From assembly GCF_007754155.1 (NCBI RefSeq), contig NZ_CP037423.1, positions 8,118,938 to 8,182,937 on the forward strand: a stretch of 64,000 nt of DNA. The letters are read 5' to 3'. The DNA comes from Stieleria neptunia (lineage in GTDB: Bacteria > Planctomycetota > Planctomycetia > Pirellulales > Pirellulaceae). The notes below the pieces were generated by a model that saw nothing but the letters and a program-made list of their open reading frames with translations, did not search any database and was not told the DNA's origin. Below are positions 54,363-62,249 of this stretch, piece by piece (position 1 is the first letter of the stretch; each line of letters starts with the position of its first letter). Made by a program: the position numbers and the translations under genes.

Positions 54363-54695
54363 TCAGTCCTCTTGTGCCCATTGGTAGGAAATAAACGCGA
54401 AGTACCCGGCCATTCCCACGCGGAGAAGGCGATACGCACGTTGGGATAGGGTATTGTCAACCGTGACCAATGCGATCAGAGCAAGGGGAATCGTTATCGC
54501 GAGAATTGCCGCGAGCAGGTAACCACACCAGCGTTGGTCGAACCACATTCCAAGTGCGGGTAAGCCGACGAGAGCACCAATGAAGTAGTATCCGGTCAAA
54601 CCCATTGTCGTAGCGGCGACACACGCAGCAATACCGAAGAGAACCCAAACCGCAGACCAAAACGTTAGTTCACCACCAGGAGGTTTGAATTGCAT
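54363..54695 (-). CDS. Cassette gene: four-helix membrane protein
   Basis: 110 residues from ATG 54695 ('MQFKPPGGELTFWSAVWVLF'). Four hydrophobic segments (about 10-32, 34-50, 56-78, 90-105) with short loops and a 'QWAQED' tail. No family recognised. It is bounded by sites 6 and 7. Confidence 0.6.
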   Translation of the reverse strand: MQFKPPGGELTFWSAVWVLFGIAACVAATTMGLTGYYFIGALVGLPALGMWFDQRWCGYLLAAILAITIPLALIALVTVDNTLSQRAYRLLRVGMAGYFAFISYQWAQED

Positions 54696-54751
54696 CGGCG
54701 TCGAATGGAGTCTTGGTGTGCAGCGTCAGGTCGGAATGAACTCGTGCCGGC

Positions 54752-54835
54752 GAACGGTACGCGTCACTTGGCACGAGCGGAAACACTTGAACTCAAAACT
54801 GACTCGAACGAGTGCTCAGGTGCACGGCATTGTTC
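54752..54835 (-). other. attC-like site 7
   Basis: 84 bp from GAAC to GTTC. CGTCACTTGGCACGAG pairs with CGAGTGCTCAGGTGCACG, with an extra base at GTGCAC. Confidence 0.72.
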
Positions 54836-55821
54836 CTCGGATCTCGTCGAGTGTTCGGCGGCAGCGTTGAATGCGACCGATGCATGAGGATACCGCGGCG
54901 AGACAGACGAAGCAAATTCTCGCCCGCGAAACGAGCGGCACGAGTCTGGCGAACCGATACAGCGGTGGGTAGCCACGAAAAACACGAGAAGACACAAAAA
55001 GAAAAAGCGATGGTGGCGACCGGAAAGTTTGACATGCGATCCATTGGGACCGCAGCACAGCCCCGTCGTGGCGCGGACCAAGTCTCCATTTTGCGTCAGC
55101 CAAGAGGCCGTGTCGATTGTCGCGGCGTCCAAGCTATCCCGGAGGGATCACAGCGAGTAGCCGGAGGTCAGCGCAGCGCCACCTCCGGAACACACTCCCT
55201 AATCCGCCCCTCGACCCCGGACGGGGTCGCAGCAAATCCCAGCATCCCGGCGAGCGTCTCGGCTTGCTGCTCGGAATCCCAGAGACCCACCAACAAATCG
55301 GGAGCGATCACTGGAGGCAAGTCGTTTTCGCAACCCACAGAACGCAGCAGGAAGGTAGGAAAATTTCGGGTAGGAAAACGGATACCCGAAAAACCACACA
55401 CAAGACAAACACCCGGCTCTCTTTTCCTACCCAAAATCTTCCTACCTCCATCTCCAGCCAATGCTTCATCCGCGATTCATCATCAGAATCCCCGCTTCAC
55501 CAATCACTTGCACGCCGTTCATCAGCGTCGCCGTGCTAGCCGCGTCTTGATCTCATTGGTGCACATCAGACATCCAAAGGCGCTCGACTCCCAAGCAACG
55601 GCGTGAGCGGGTACAGAGTCGGATTCGTCTTTGAGTCAAGCACCTCTGAATCGCTCGATGGGCCACAAGAGATCAAGACGCTCATCGCATCAAAACGCTG
55701 ACGACCTACGGCCAGTGGATTTAAGAAGCTGGCGTCAGCCTACGGTCGCAAGTCCCACGCTGGCCTCAGCCCACCGCGACTGCAAGTCAACCTTCGAAGC
55801 GGTAAGCAATTCGATTAAGTT
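54836..55821. mobile_element. IS91-derived non-coding block (right end) in a gene-less cassette position
   Basis: No convincing gene in 986 bases. 55130-55821 matches the shared right part of the other IS91-type blocks (palindromes, GGAGGT...ACCTCC hairpin, end CGATTAAGTT before CAAC). 54836-55129 is unrelated to their left ends and includes a CACGAAAAACACGAGAAGACA stretch of low complexity. The left boundary was not located. Confidence 0.55.
55353..55447. repeat. 95-bp palindromic element, copy 4
   Basis: Same ends as copies 2 and 3; the interior has ATACCCGAAAAACCACACA. Confidence 0.85.
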
Positions 55822-55893
55822 CAACGTATGCGATCAATGCCCCAGTCCTCAATCACAACCTCGACTGGATGTTCAACATTCCATGACGTGTTG
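55822..55893 (-). other. attC-like site 8 (doubtful)
   Basis: CAACGTATGCGATCAATG partly pairs with CATTCCATGACGTGTTG. It sits where a site is expected after the IS91-type right end, but pairing is weak. Confidence 0.3.
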
Positions 55894-55959
55894 AAGTATA
55901 GCGAGAATTGAGTCGGATTGAATCTCACTGTAGGTCATGTTGCAGCGTCGGTGTCCGAC

Positions 55960-56042
55960 GAACGGCAGTCGTAACCGGGCGACCGCCGACGATTGTCCAT
56001 TTGCAAAAGCGTTATCGGTCGATCCGGTTCACGACATGGTTC
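55960..56042 (-). other. attC-like site 9
   Basis: 83 bp from GAAC to GTTC. CGAACGGCAGTCGTAACCGG pairs with CCGGTTCACGACATGGTTCG except for one bulge. The YcxB-like stop lies inside. Confidence 0.78.
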
Positions 56043-56608
56043 GTCGGCAGTTTTTCAGCCACAAGCTTGCGTATCCGAAACGGCCCATCGGCACTATCGA
56101 GTGTAGCGTCAGGAACCCAGTTTACCATTTTTGGCCCGCGGTAAAGAAGCACGCCATCATGGAAGATCACTGCCTTTGAAAAAGCTGCCCATTTGAGATC
56201 GGTTTGCTCGATTTCAGATTCGGCGCGAAATCCGTCACCCGACAGGTGAATGATTTGCTGAGCATTACAGTGCGGTGATTTGCGAAAATTGCGTGTGGCA
56301 AGATAGTCGTCAATCTTGTGCGGAAAGAACGCAAAGATCGCGAGAGCAAACATGAAAGCCGAGGCGAAGTATTGTGGAATGAACAGTCCGACAATTGCGA
56401 CGATTACGAAAATGAGCGCAGCAACGCATCGAAACCAACGCCACAGCCGGCGTCCCGAATGTTGCGACCGGAATCGCGTAAGCGTGTCGACCAGGTGTTG
56501 CGATGTGAACGAGAATTGGGAGGTAATGGTGCCGACAGAACTCGAATCAACGTCGCCAATCTCGTGCGACTCAGCTAGCGGCGGATCGTAGGGATTCACG
56601 TTTTCCAT
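56012..56608 (-). CDS. Cassette gene: YcxB-like membrane protein
   Basis: 198 residues from ATG 56608 ('MENVNPYDPPLAESHEIG'); a nine-residue longer start exists. The 'NPYDPP' opening is typical of planctomycete membrane proteins. Two adjacent helices (about 72-112) precede a domain with 'LKWAAFSKAVIFHDGVLLYR' and 'NWVPDATL', like the YcxB C-terminal domain (unknown role, membrane-associated). The C-terminal 'NHVVNRIDR' is encoded within attC-like site 9. Confidence 0.68.
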   Translation of the reverse strand: MENVNPYDPPLAESHEIGDVDSSSVGTITSQFSFTSQHLVDTLTRFRSQHSGRRLWRWFRCVAALIFVIVAIVGLFIPQYFASAFMFALAIFAFFPHKIDDYLATRNFRKSPHCNAQQIIHLSGDGFRAESEIEQTDLKWAAFSKAVIFHDGVLLYRGPKMVNWVPDATLDSADGPFRIRKLVAEKLPTNHVVNRIDR

Positions 56609-57105
56609 GTTCGGCGAACGACATTGTTTTTTCAATGGACGCCGACTCCGTGCCTGCGTGTGCGGGCGGATGGTTCGCGCGTCCGGCCACGACGACAGCC
56701 CGAGTCATCGCCGCTGACGGCCAATGTACTCCATCGGAATCGCCGTGGGAAATTTCACTCCCCTTGCTGTACCGATCTCTTTGTGGAGTCGCGATGAAGC
56801 CCGGAGAGGCTGGCACAATGCTTGCCGGTGGTGTCAGCCACCGGTATCGAAAGTACAGATTTGCTGAGGCCTGGAAGGCCGGCACAATGGGTCCCCCGGT
56901 CCACTCCAAGCCCGGGCATTGTGTCGGCCCGCTGGGCCTTGAGCATCCCTTGGAATCCGCCCCCGGTGGCTGACGCCACCGACAGACACTCTACCGGCCC
57001 TCCGGGCCTAAGACACATCGCACCGCCAGCCAAATCCGCTCCATCGATCCCGTTGGATTTGGCAAACACTGAGCAGTCACTATTTCGGGCGTCGGTTAGC
57101 AGCGT
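56609..57105. other. Gap with a dispersed GGTGGCGTCAGCCACC-type repeat
   Basis: About 500 bases. 56825-56985 carries inverted copies of GTGTCAGCCACCGGTA and GGTGGCTGACGCCACC and several GGGCCTTGAG/GGCCTTCC-like hairpins. The block is bounded by GAAC on both sides (56616-56619 and 57106-57109), as if another element had entered the cassette junction. No IS91-type hairpin and no gene was recognised. Confidence 0.5.
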
Positions 57106-57189
57106 GAACGGTAACGATCACGTGGCCGCCGCGAACGACTGGCCATTTCTATAAAGTCAACTCGGCGGCTCACGTGCATCGTCTGGTCC
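57106..57189 (-). other. attC-like site 10
   Basis: 84 bp from GAAC to GTCC. ACGATCACGTG pairs with CACGTGCATCGT (one bulged base) and CCGCC with GGCGG. The next gene's stop is inside. Confidence 0.72.
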
Positions 57190-57684
57190 GCCGCTTCGTG
57201 ACTTGTTTTCAGTCTCGATGCGTCCCATCATACTACGACGGTGGCGTGCTCTGAACGAAACCTCGATCGGTCCCATCACAGTGCTCTGAAACATAGCCCT
57301 GATCTTGTCAATCGGAATCCCGCTTTCGATCAGCTTGTTCTTGGCCACCTTTTTCGGTTTAAATCCTTGCCAATCGGAAGGGCACACCAGAAAGCGGTAG
57401 GCACGTTTGAGGGGAATCCGTTCAATCACTGCATTTGTTGTGGGACAGAATAGAACAGCTCCCTTCCACTCGGCTTTATCAGAGTGAGCAGCAGCCGCGA
57501 TAGCATTCTTCACAGCATTCGGCATCCAATCAGGTGGGTTTTCCAGACTGAACGTGTGATGCCGACACTCGCAAAGTGGCGCTGCCTCGGAGCCCGCGAA
57601 TAAGTCATCGAGGTCTTGCGCGAGCAAAGCGTTGGCAACACACAGAAACCAAGTCAAGGCTGCGAAGCGGAATAGTGTCGGCAT
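57157..57684 (-). CDS. Cassette gene: exported protein of unknown function
   Basis: 175 residues from ATG 57684 with signal peptide 'MPTLFRFAALTWFLCVANAL'. A Cys/His pair 'CECRHH' lies near residue 38. The domain contains 'PPDWMPNAVKNAIAAAAH' and 'YRFLVCPSDWQGFKPKK'. No family recognised. The C-terminal 'GGPDDAREPPS' is encoded by the attC-like site and recurs on unrelated cassette proteins. Confidence 0.62.
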   Translation of the reverse strand: MPTLFRFAALTWFLCVANALLAQDLDDLFAGSEAAPLCECRHHTFSLENPPDWMPNAVKNAIAAAAHSDKAEWKGAVLFCPTTNAVIERIPLKRAYRFLVCPSDWQGFKPKKVAKNKLIESGIPIDKIRAMFQSTVMGPIEVSFRARHRRSMMGRIETENKSRSGGPDDAREPPS

Positions 57685-57811
57685 GTTTAGAAAACGCAGG
57701 TACGCGGCGGTCGGCGAACGAATTGCGATCTATCCGCGCACGCGGAGGAACGGGGATCGATCGTGTGCCAGAACTTTGTCGCTCTTCAATGGGCCGGTCC
57801 CAGGACCTGAT

Positions 57812-57975
57812 TAGAGCGGATCCTGCCAGACGGTGCCAGTTTCTCTGGCCCAGGCGAACTCGAACTGGGTGGCGGGAGGACGGTCAGGTTCGGACTCTCG
57901 TTCCTTTGCACTTTCTTGTTCACTTTTCGCACGACCAGTCGTACCAAGTGTGAAAAACCTTCACCCATCGCGATG
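57812..57975 (-). pseudogene. IS91-family transposase C-terminal remnant
   Basis: 'MGEGFS', then in the shifted frame 'WYDWSCEK' and a stop; the tail 'ETGTVWQDPL' corresponds to 'ETGMQQLMLF'. Confidence 0.7.
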
Positions 57976-58214
57976 CCACCGACGCAGCGTCCACGGTATC
58001 CCGAAGGGATTTCAGCGAGTAGCCGGAGGTCAGCGCAGCGCCACCTCCGGAACACACTCCCTAATCCGCCCCTCGACCCCGGACGGGGTCGCAGCAAATC
58101 CCAGCATCCCGGCGAGCGTCTCGGCTTGCTGCTCGGAATCCCAGAGACCCACCAACAAATCGGGAGCGATCACTGTCGGCAAGTCGTTTTTCAAACCCAC
58201 AGAACGCAGCAGGA

Positions 58215-58309
58215 AGGTAGGAAAATTTCGGGTAGGAAAACGGATACCCGAAAAACGACACACAAGACAAACACCCGGCTCTCTTTTCCTACCCAAAATT
58301 CCCCTACCT
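58215..58309. repeat. 95-bp palindromic element, copy 5
   Basis: Ends AGGTAGGAAAATTTCGGGTA and TACCCAAAATTCCCCTACCT. Confidence 0.85.
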
Positions 58310-58840
58310 CCATCTCCGACCGATGCATCCCCCGCGGATCATCATGAATGCCCCCCAATCCTCTTCCCGTTGAGGAGGTTGGGGAGAATGCCGACGCAAT
58401 CTCTCACAAGGGTGCACTACACGGCTCTTGGTCACGCCGAACGACCTGGCCCTCCGAACACCGTCCGCTTCACCAATCACTTGCACGCAGTTCATCGGCG
58501 TCGCGGTGCAAACCGCGTTCTGATCTCACTGGTGCACTTCAAACATCTGAAGGCGCTCGACTCCCAAGGATCGGCGTGAGCGTGTGCAGAGTCGGATTCG
58601 TCTCTTCGTCAAAGAAAAACCCCCTCGGTCCACACAACGTGAGTGACGGGGGAGTCATGCGCCGCAGGATCACACGTTGGGCCACAACAGATCAAGACGC
58701 TGGTCGCACCAAAACGCGGACGACCTACGGCCAGTCGATTCAAGAATCTGGCGTCAGCTTTTCGGCCCGGAGTCCCACGCAACCTGAGCCCGCCGCGACC
58801 GCACATCAACCGCCGAAGCGGTAAGCAATTCGATTAGGTT

Positions 58841-58924
58841 CAACGCTACGGATCACACGGTCGCCGCGATCGACTGACCACTTCAATAAACTCAACTCGG
58901 CGGCTCGTGTGCATCCGATGGTTC
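58841..58924 (-). other. attC-like site 11
   Basis: 84 bp from CAAC to GTTC. CGGATCACACG pairs with CGTGTGCATCCG (one bulged base), GCCGC with GCGGC. Confidence 0.78.
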
Positions 58925-59356
58925 GTCGTTCTCTGCTGCGGAATCGTGATGTGCGGAGATGGGTCCGATCAGCCCGCAACCAATGATCATGGCCGCTACG
59001 GTAGTCATCAGGAATACCCAATGATACCAAGACAGAGGTCCATGAAACGAGTTACCCAGAACGAAAGTGTCGAACACGAAGAAGCAAGCGGTCCACACCA
59101 AGATGAGTCCCAACCAACCCAATAGTCGAATCGTCGCTGGATTTCCTTCAATCGTGTCCATACGTATGCCTGATCTCGGTGTTGATCGTCGGAAATAGAG
59201 CCACATGCCAACGAAAACAACAGGCACGACGAGAAAACGCAATCCACCAGTTAGATACATGCAGAAAAGCGCAGCACTGGACGCGACCAATGTTGCAATC
59301 GCAAAGATTCGGTCCCAGCGTCCACGCGTAAACACGATTGTCTTTGGTCGTGACAA
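58892..59356 (-). CDS. Cassette gene: four-helix membrane protein
   Basis: 154 residues from TTG 59356 ('MSRPKTIVFTRGRWDRIFAI'). Hydrophobic segments near 18-36, 38-55, 76-97 and 108-130, then a hydrophilic tail. The terminal 'SDAHEPPS' is encoded within attC-like site 11. No family recognised. The start codon is 20 bases from site 12. Confidence 0.6.
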   Translation of the reverse strand: MSRPKTIVFTRGRWDRIFAIATLVASSAALFCMYLTGGLRFLVVPVVFVGMWLYFRRSTPRSGIRMDTIEGNPATIRLLGWLGLILVWTACFFVFDTFVLGNSFHGPLSWYHWVFLMTTVAAMIIGCGLIGPISAHHDSAAENDEPSDAHEPPS

Positions 59357-59375
59357 TCAACTGCTCCTCATCGAG

Positions 59376-59460
59376 GAACGGCGGACATCACGGGGCACGG
59401 AGAGTTGACTCTCCATCGCGAAAAACACCGCAAGCCGTGCTCCCGTTCATGTCATTGTTC
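59376..59460 (-). other. attC-like site 12
   Basis: 85 bp from GAAC to GTTC. CACGGGGCACGG pairs with CCGTGCTCCCGTTC; terminal GGAAC and GTTCC pair. Confidence 0.72.
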
Positions 59461-59465
59461 CCCGT

Positions 59466-60164
59466 TTATTCGTATCCAAGGTCACGAATCAGGTGAGCAT
59501 CAGGTGTAATCTTATTGCGGTCAACACCGAGCTGATCCATCAATATTAGTGTCAGAATGGTCCAAACGTCACGATGGCTAAAAGCGTTGTGCCGGTCTGC
59601 AAGCTTCGTGACATTTCGAGCCAGCACTTGTTCGGTCAAGCCGCGAAGCGTGTCAAATGTGGCATCCGGTAGTGTCGCAAGCGGTCGTGTGGCGAAAAAG
59701 ATAATCGCTGCTGTCACAACGAAGCATCCAACAGAGACCAGTGTTGAAAATGTCGAACTACCAAGCATCAAAAAGAAAGTGATTGATGCGGCAAGAGAAA
59801 CAGCGAAGCCAACGAAGGTGACGTATCGAGGGCGGCACAACGGAGGAAGCCGAATCAACAAGTCGTCAGCCATGCGTGCCCATGCTTCACGGCGTTTGGC
59901 TCGGGGAAGTGCTTCAAGGAGCGGTGTCGAAGGAGAGATTCGACGAGCGGTCGGTGAGGGTAGGTCGTGAGAGTGAAGCAGCAAATGGCGCCGCAGAGAG
60001 TGAAAAACGCGAGCGGAGAGGCACGCTTCAGGATTTCGGGTACGACTAGCAGTCGCCAGCAAGACAAAGGCATAAAGATCGCCGACCGTGACAATGTCCG
60101 CCGCTGGGCCGTCAGGGATTTCGATTCCGAACGACTCTTCGAGTTCAAAAACTAGTTCGCACAT
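59466..60164 (-). CDS. Cassette gene: membrane protein with split acyl-carrier-protein-like halves
   Basis: 232 residues from ATG 60164. Residues 1-34 ('LVFELEESFGIEIPD...VTVGDLYAFV') look like the second half of an acyl carrier protein (helix II to IV). Residues about 197-232 ('DVWTILTLILMDQLGVD', 'KITPDAHLIRDLGYE') look like the first half, ending just where the phosphopantetheine DSL motif should begin. Between them lie a basic helical part and two hydrophobic helices (about 118-165). The order is thus circularly permuted and the modification serine is absent. Function unknown; it may be a distinct planctomycete family. Confidence 0.6.
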   Translation of the reverse strand: MCELVFELEESFGIEIPDGPAADIVTVGDLYAFVLLATASRTRNPEACLSARVFHSLRRHLLLHSHDLPSPTARRISPSTPLLEALPRAKRREAWARMADDLLIRLPPLCRPRYVTFVGFAVSLAASITFFLMLGSSTFSTLVSVGCFVVTAAIIFFATRPLATLPDATFDTLRGLTEQVLARNVTKLADRHNAFSHRDVWTILTLILMDQLGVDRNKITPDAHLIRDLGYE

Positions 60165-60200
60165 GGGAAGCGGTTGGAATTGAGGTTTTGCTCAGTCGGG

Positions 60201-60284
60201 GAACGGTAGCCGTCACCGAGGACGGACGATGGATTTTCCACTTCAAAAACCGCGCAAGCCGTCCTTCGGTGCACGGCATGGTTC
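60201..60284 (-). other. attC-like site 13
   Basis: 84 bp from GAAC to GTTC. GGGGAACGGTAGCCGTCACCG pairs with CGGTGCACGGCATGGTTCCCC; the extra base lies at GTGCAC. Confidence 0.8.
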
Positions 60285-60298
60285 CCCGTGATTCTTGG

Positions 60299-60895
60299 TT
60301 ATTTGAATGGGTCGCCGCCGAATGGATCGCCAAATGAGTCCTCACTTGCAGCGGCCACTTGCTTATCGAATAGTTTACACCAGTGGCCTGACTCAAGTGC
60401 GTCTTGGGCGTCGGAGCCCCATACGGAAACAGCCAAATCATTCGACAACGCATGGACCGCGGCGGACACAAATGAGTTTTCAGCGACCGATGACCTTCTA
60501 CCGCTCATTTCAGCGATGCGGACTCTCGACCATGCCGAAACCGATTTTGAGGTCAATTGAACGAATTTACCATCGGCGGATGAGAGAACGATTGCCCTAT
60601 CTCGCTCGCGTTCGATGGAAATCCCCGTTCGCTTGACCATGGCGTCTGCGGCCGAAGGAAAAACGATCATCGCTACGTGAGGTGTCGCATTCCGATCTGA
60701 CACACCAAACGTACATCGCAACGTTCCGCCATCGAAAGCAAACGTTACTGAACCAGGGATGGTCTGGCCTTTCGTCGTTGCATCGTCAACTGCGTCCTCA
60801 ACTGGACCAAATGGATTGCCTTCTGCCGCAGGCTCTTGCGCATTGACAGACGCAAAACCGAGTGAGACCGCGACAAAACAGAGGACGTAACGCAT
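60299..60895 (-). CDS. Cassette gene: exported protein of unknown function
   Basis: 198 residues from ATG 60895 with signal peptide 'MRYVLCFVAVSLGFASVNAQ'. A strand-rich core ('VTFAFDGGTLRCTFGVSD', 'PHVAMIVFP') is followed by a helical part and a C-terminal 'DSFGDPFGGDPFK'; the N-terminal region also has 'GNPFGPVED'. No family recognised. Bounded by sites 13 and 14. Confidence 0.65.
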   Translation of the reverse strand: MRYVLCFVAVSLGFASVNAQEPAAEGNPFGPVEDAVDDATTKGQTIPGSVTFAFDGGTLRCTFGVSDRNATPHVAMIVFPSAADAMVKRTGISIERERDRAIVLSSADGKFVQLTSKSVSAWSRVRIAEMSGRRSSVAENSFVSAAVHALSNDLAVSVWGSDAQDALESGHWCKLFDKQVAAASEDSFGDPFGGDPFK

Positions 60896-60914
60896 TCAAG
60901 GAATCTTTATCGGG

Positions 60915-60998
60915 GAACGGTAACGATCACGTGGTCGCCGCGAACGACTCACCACTTCAACAAACTCAACTCGGCGACTCACGTGCATCGTCTGGTTC
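60915..60998 (-). other. attC-like site 14
   Basis: 84 bp from GAAC to GTTC. ACGATCACGTG pairs with CACGTGCATCGT, and TCGCCG with CGGCGA; the loop has CACTTCAACAAACTCAACTC. Confidence 0.8.
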
Positions 60999-61427
60999 GC
61001 CGCTTTCTCCGCGAGCAACGCACAGGCGGCGCCAAACGTCCGCAGTCATTCGATATTGGTAGCAACCCCTTAACATATTAGCAAACCCGGGATCTTCAGC
61101 GGCTGATTTTTCGACAACCGAGATGTAGTCATTTCCGTGATTCCCAAGCAAGTGCTCAACTGGTCCCGCTGCGAGGTGTCCGTGAGTATCCACGTTTCCG
61201 TGCGAGTACGCAGCAAGAATGAATTTCCATTGAGCGTTCGGCGATGCCGTAAAGTTCATTGGAACGACGAAGTCGCTTGCGCCGCTCGGCGGATCATCGA
61301 GCAACCAAGGAAGGCGCGGAAGCGGATGTGATTCTTCACTTCCGTTGAGTTCAGCATTCCAAGCAATAGCGAATTGATCCCATTCGGCATCGGTGAGTTC
61401 ATCCCAGCGAGGATCAAGGAATGTCAT
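60966..61427 (-). CDS. Cassette gene: DUF6869 family protein
   Basis: 153 residues from ATG 61427. The central block 'NAQWKFILAAYSHGNVDTHG', 'HLAAGPVEHLLGNHGNDYIS' and the following 'EDPGFANMLRGCYQYRM...VWRRL' match the DUF6869 pattern (small soluble proteins, biochemical role unknown, scattered in accessory regions). No signal peptide, so cytosolic. The C-terminal 'PDDARESPS' is encoded in attC-like site 14. Confidence 0.72.
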   Translation of the reverse strand: MTFLDPRWDELTDAEWDQFAIAWNAELNGSEESHPLPRLPWLLDDPPSGASDFVVPMNFTASPNAQWKFILAAYSHGNVDTHGHLAAGPVEHLLGNHGNDYISVVEKSAAEDPGFANMLRGCYQYRMTADVWRRLCVARGESGEPDDARESPS

Positions 61428-61445
61428 ATGATGCCTTCAGTCAGC

Positions 61446-61531
61446 GAACGTTACGGATCACGCGGTCGGCGCGATAGATCAACCACTGCAATCCAACCCG
61501 ACTCGCCGACTCGTCGTGCATCCGATTGTTA
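61446..61531 (-). other. attC-like site 15
   Basis: 86 bp from GAAC to GTTA. TACGGATCACG pairs with CGTGCATCCGA, and GTCGGCG with CGCCGAC. Confidence 0.76.
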
Positions 61532-62146
61532 CCCGCCGTCGTTCGGTCCCGCAACAAACGGATCGGACCACGTCTTCGATTTGTCTTTGTAGAGAATTTT
61601 GATCGACGGATGCGTAATTTTTTCGATATCGAACATCGTGCGCATCCCCCGATAGTCGGCCACTCGTATCAGGACTCCGTAATCGTATAGCTTTTTGTCT
61701 TTCTTGTACGCTCTAAGAGCGTCGTCTCGAAGCAAAACGGTTTTGCCATTGATTTCCACACGCGTATATCGAGAGATACTCGCCATCAATGAAATCTGAC
61801 CATCCCTTTTTCTTCCATGCGCAAGCGGAACGTAGATTTTGTCTTTATCGGTCAGCACAGTGCCGTGCAGCGTGTCTTGTCGAATGTCATCGACACTGCC
61901 AACATCTGTCGTAAACTTCATGTTGTAGGCAATGTGCCCCACTGAGCCGTCATCAATCACTAGCACCGTCGACGTGAACATCCCAACTTCGCTTGTCGAT
62001 GCGTAGACCCCGGACCAACGTTTTCCGTCTGGGTGCGGTTGAAACATGGCGTCGCGAGTTTGTGTCAGCAACTCCTTTGGCTCATCGCCGGCAACAGGGC
62101 AAGCGACTACAAGCAGCGCTAAACTTAAGGCGATGGAAATCTTCAT
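61529..62146 (-). CDS. Cassette gene: exported protein of unknown function
   Basis: 205 residues from ATG 62146 with signal peptide 'MKISIALSLALLVVACPVAG'. The mature protein is strand-rich and Asp/Lys-rich ('VLVIDDGSVGHIAYNMKF', 'LTDKDKIYVPLAHGRK'). No cysteine remains after the signal. No family recognised. The stop lies at the edge of site 15. The start is 12 bases from GAAC, where the IS91-type element is inserted. Confidence 0.65.
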   Translation of the reverse strand: MKISIALSLALLVVACPVAGDEPKELLTQTRDAMFQPHPDGKRWSGVYASTSEVGMFTSTVLVIDDGSVGHIAYNMKFTTDVGSVDDIRQDTLHGTVLTDKDKIYVPLAHGRKRDGQISLMASISRYTRVEINGKTVLLRDDALRAYKKDKKLYDYGVLIRVADYRGMRTMFDIEKITHPSIKILYKDKSKTWSDPFVAGPNDGG

Positions 62147-62249
62147 TTTTAGTCGGTGAACGAAATGCGATCTATCCGGGTACGGAGTACACGGATAGAT
62201 CGTGCGTTGAAGTTTGTCGGCACGACTTGGCCGCTTCTGGGGGACGCTA

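Larger units (their letters stand above)
57720..58840 (-). mobile_element. Non-autonomous IS91-family derivative (1.12 kb) inserted in an attC-like site
   Basis: Left flank GAAC (57716-57719), then GAATTGCGATCTATCCGCG with a hairpin; right end CGATTAGGTT before CAAC (58841). This is the most complete dead copy: transposase remnant, GGAGGT...ACCTCC hairpin, 95-bp palindrome and ~500-base right part. No intact gene. Confidence 0.75.

Noticed and set aside
54764..55606. Open frames on both strands over the gap between sites 7 and 8
   Set aside because: They cross repeat blocks and encode low-complexity peptides such as 'HEKHEKTQKEK', with no ribosome site or family similarity.
56616..56676. A GAAC...GTTC stretch as a further attC-like site
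   Set aside because: It is only 61 bases long and its arms do not pair; it is more likely one border of an insertion.
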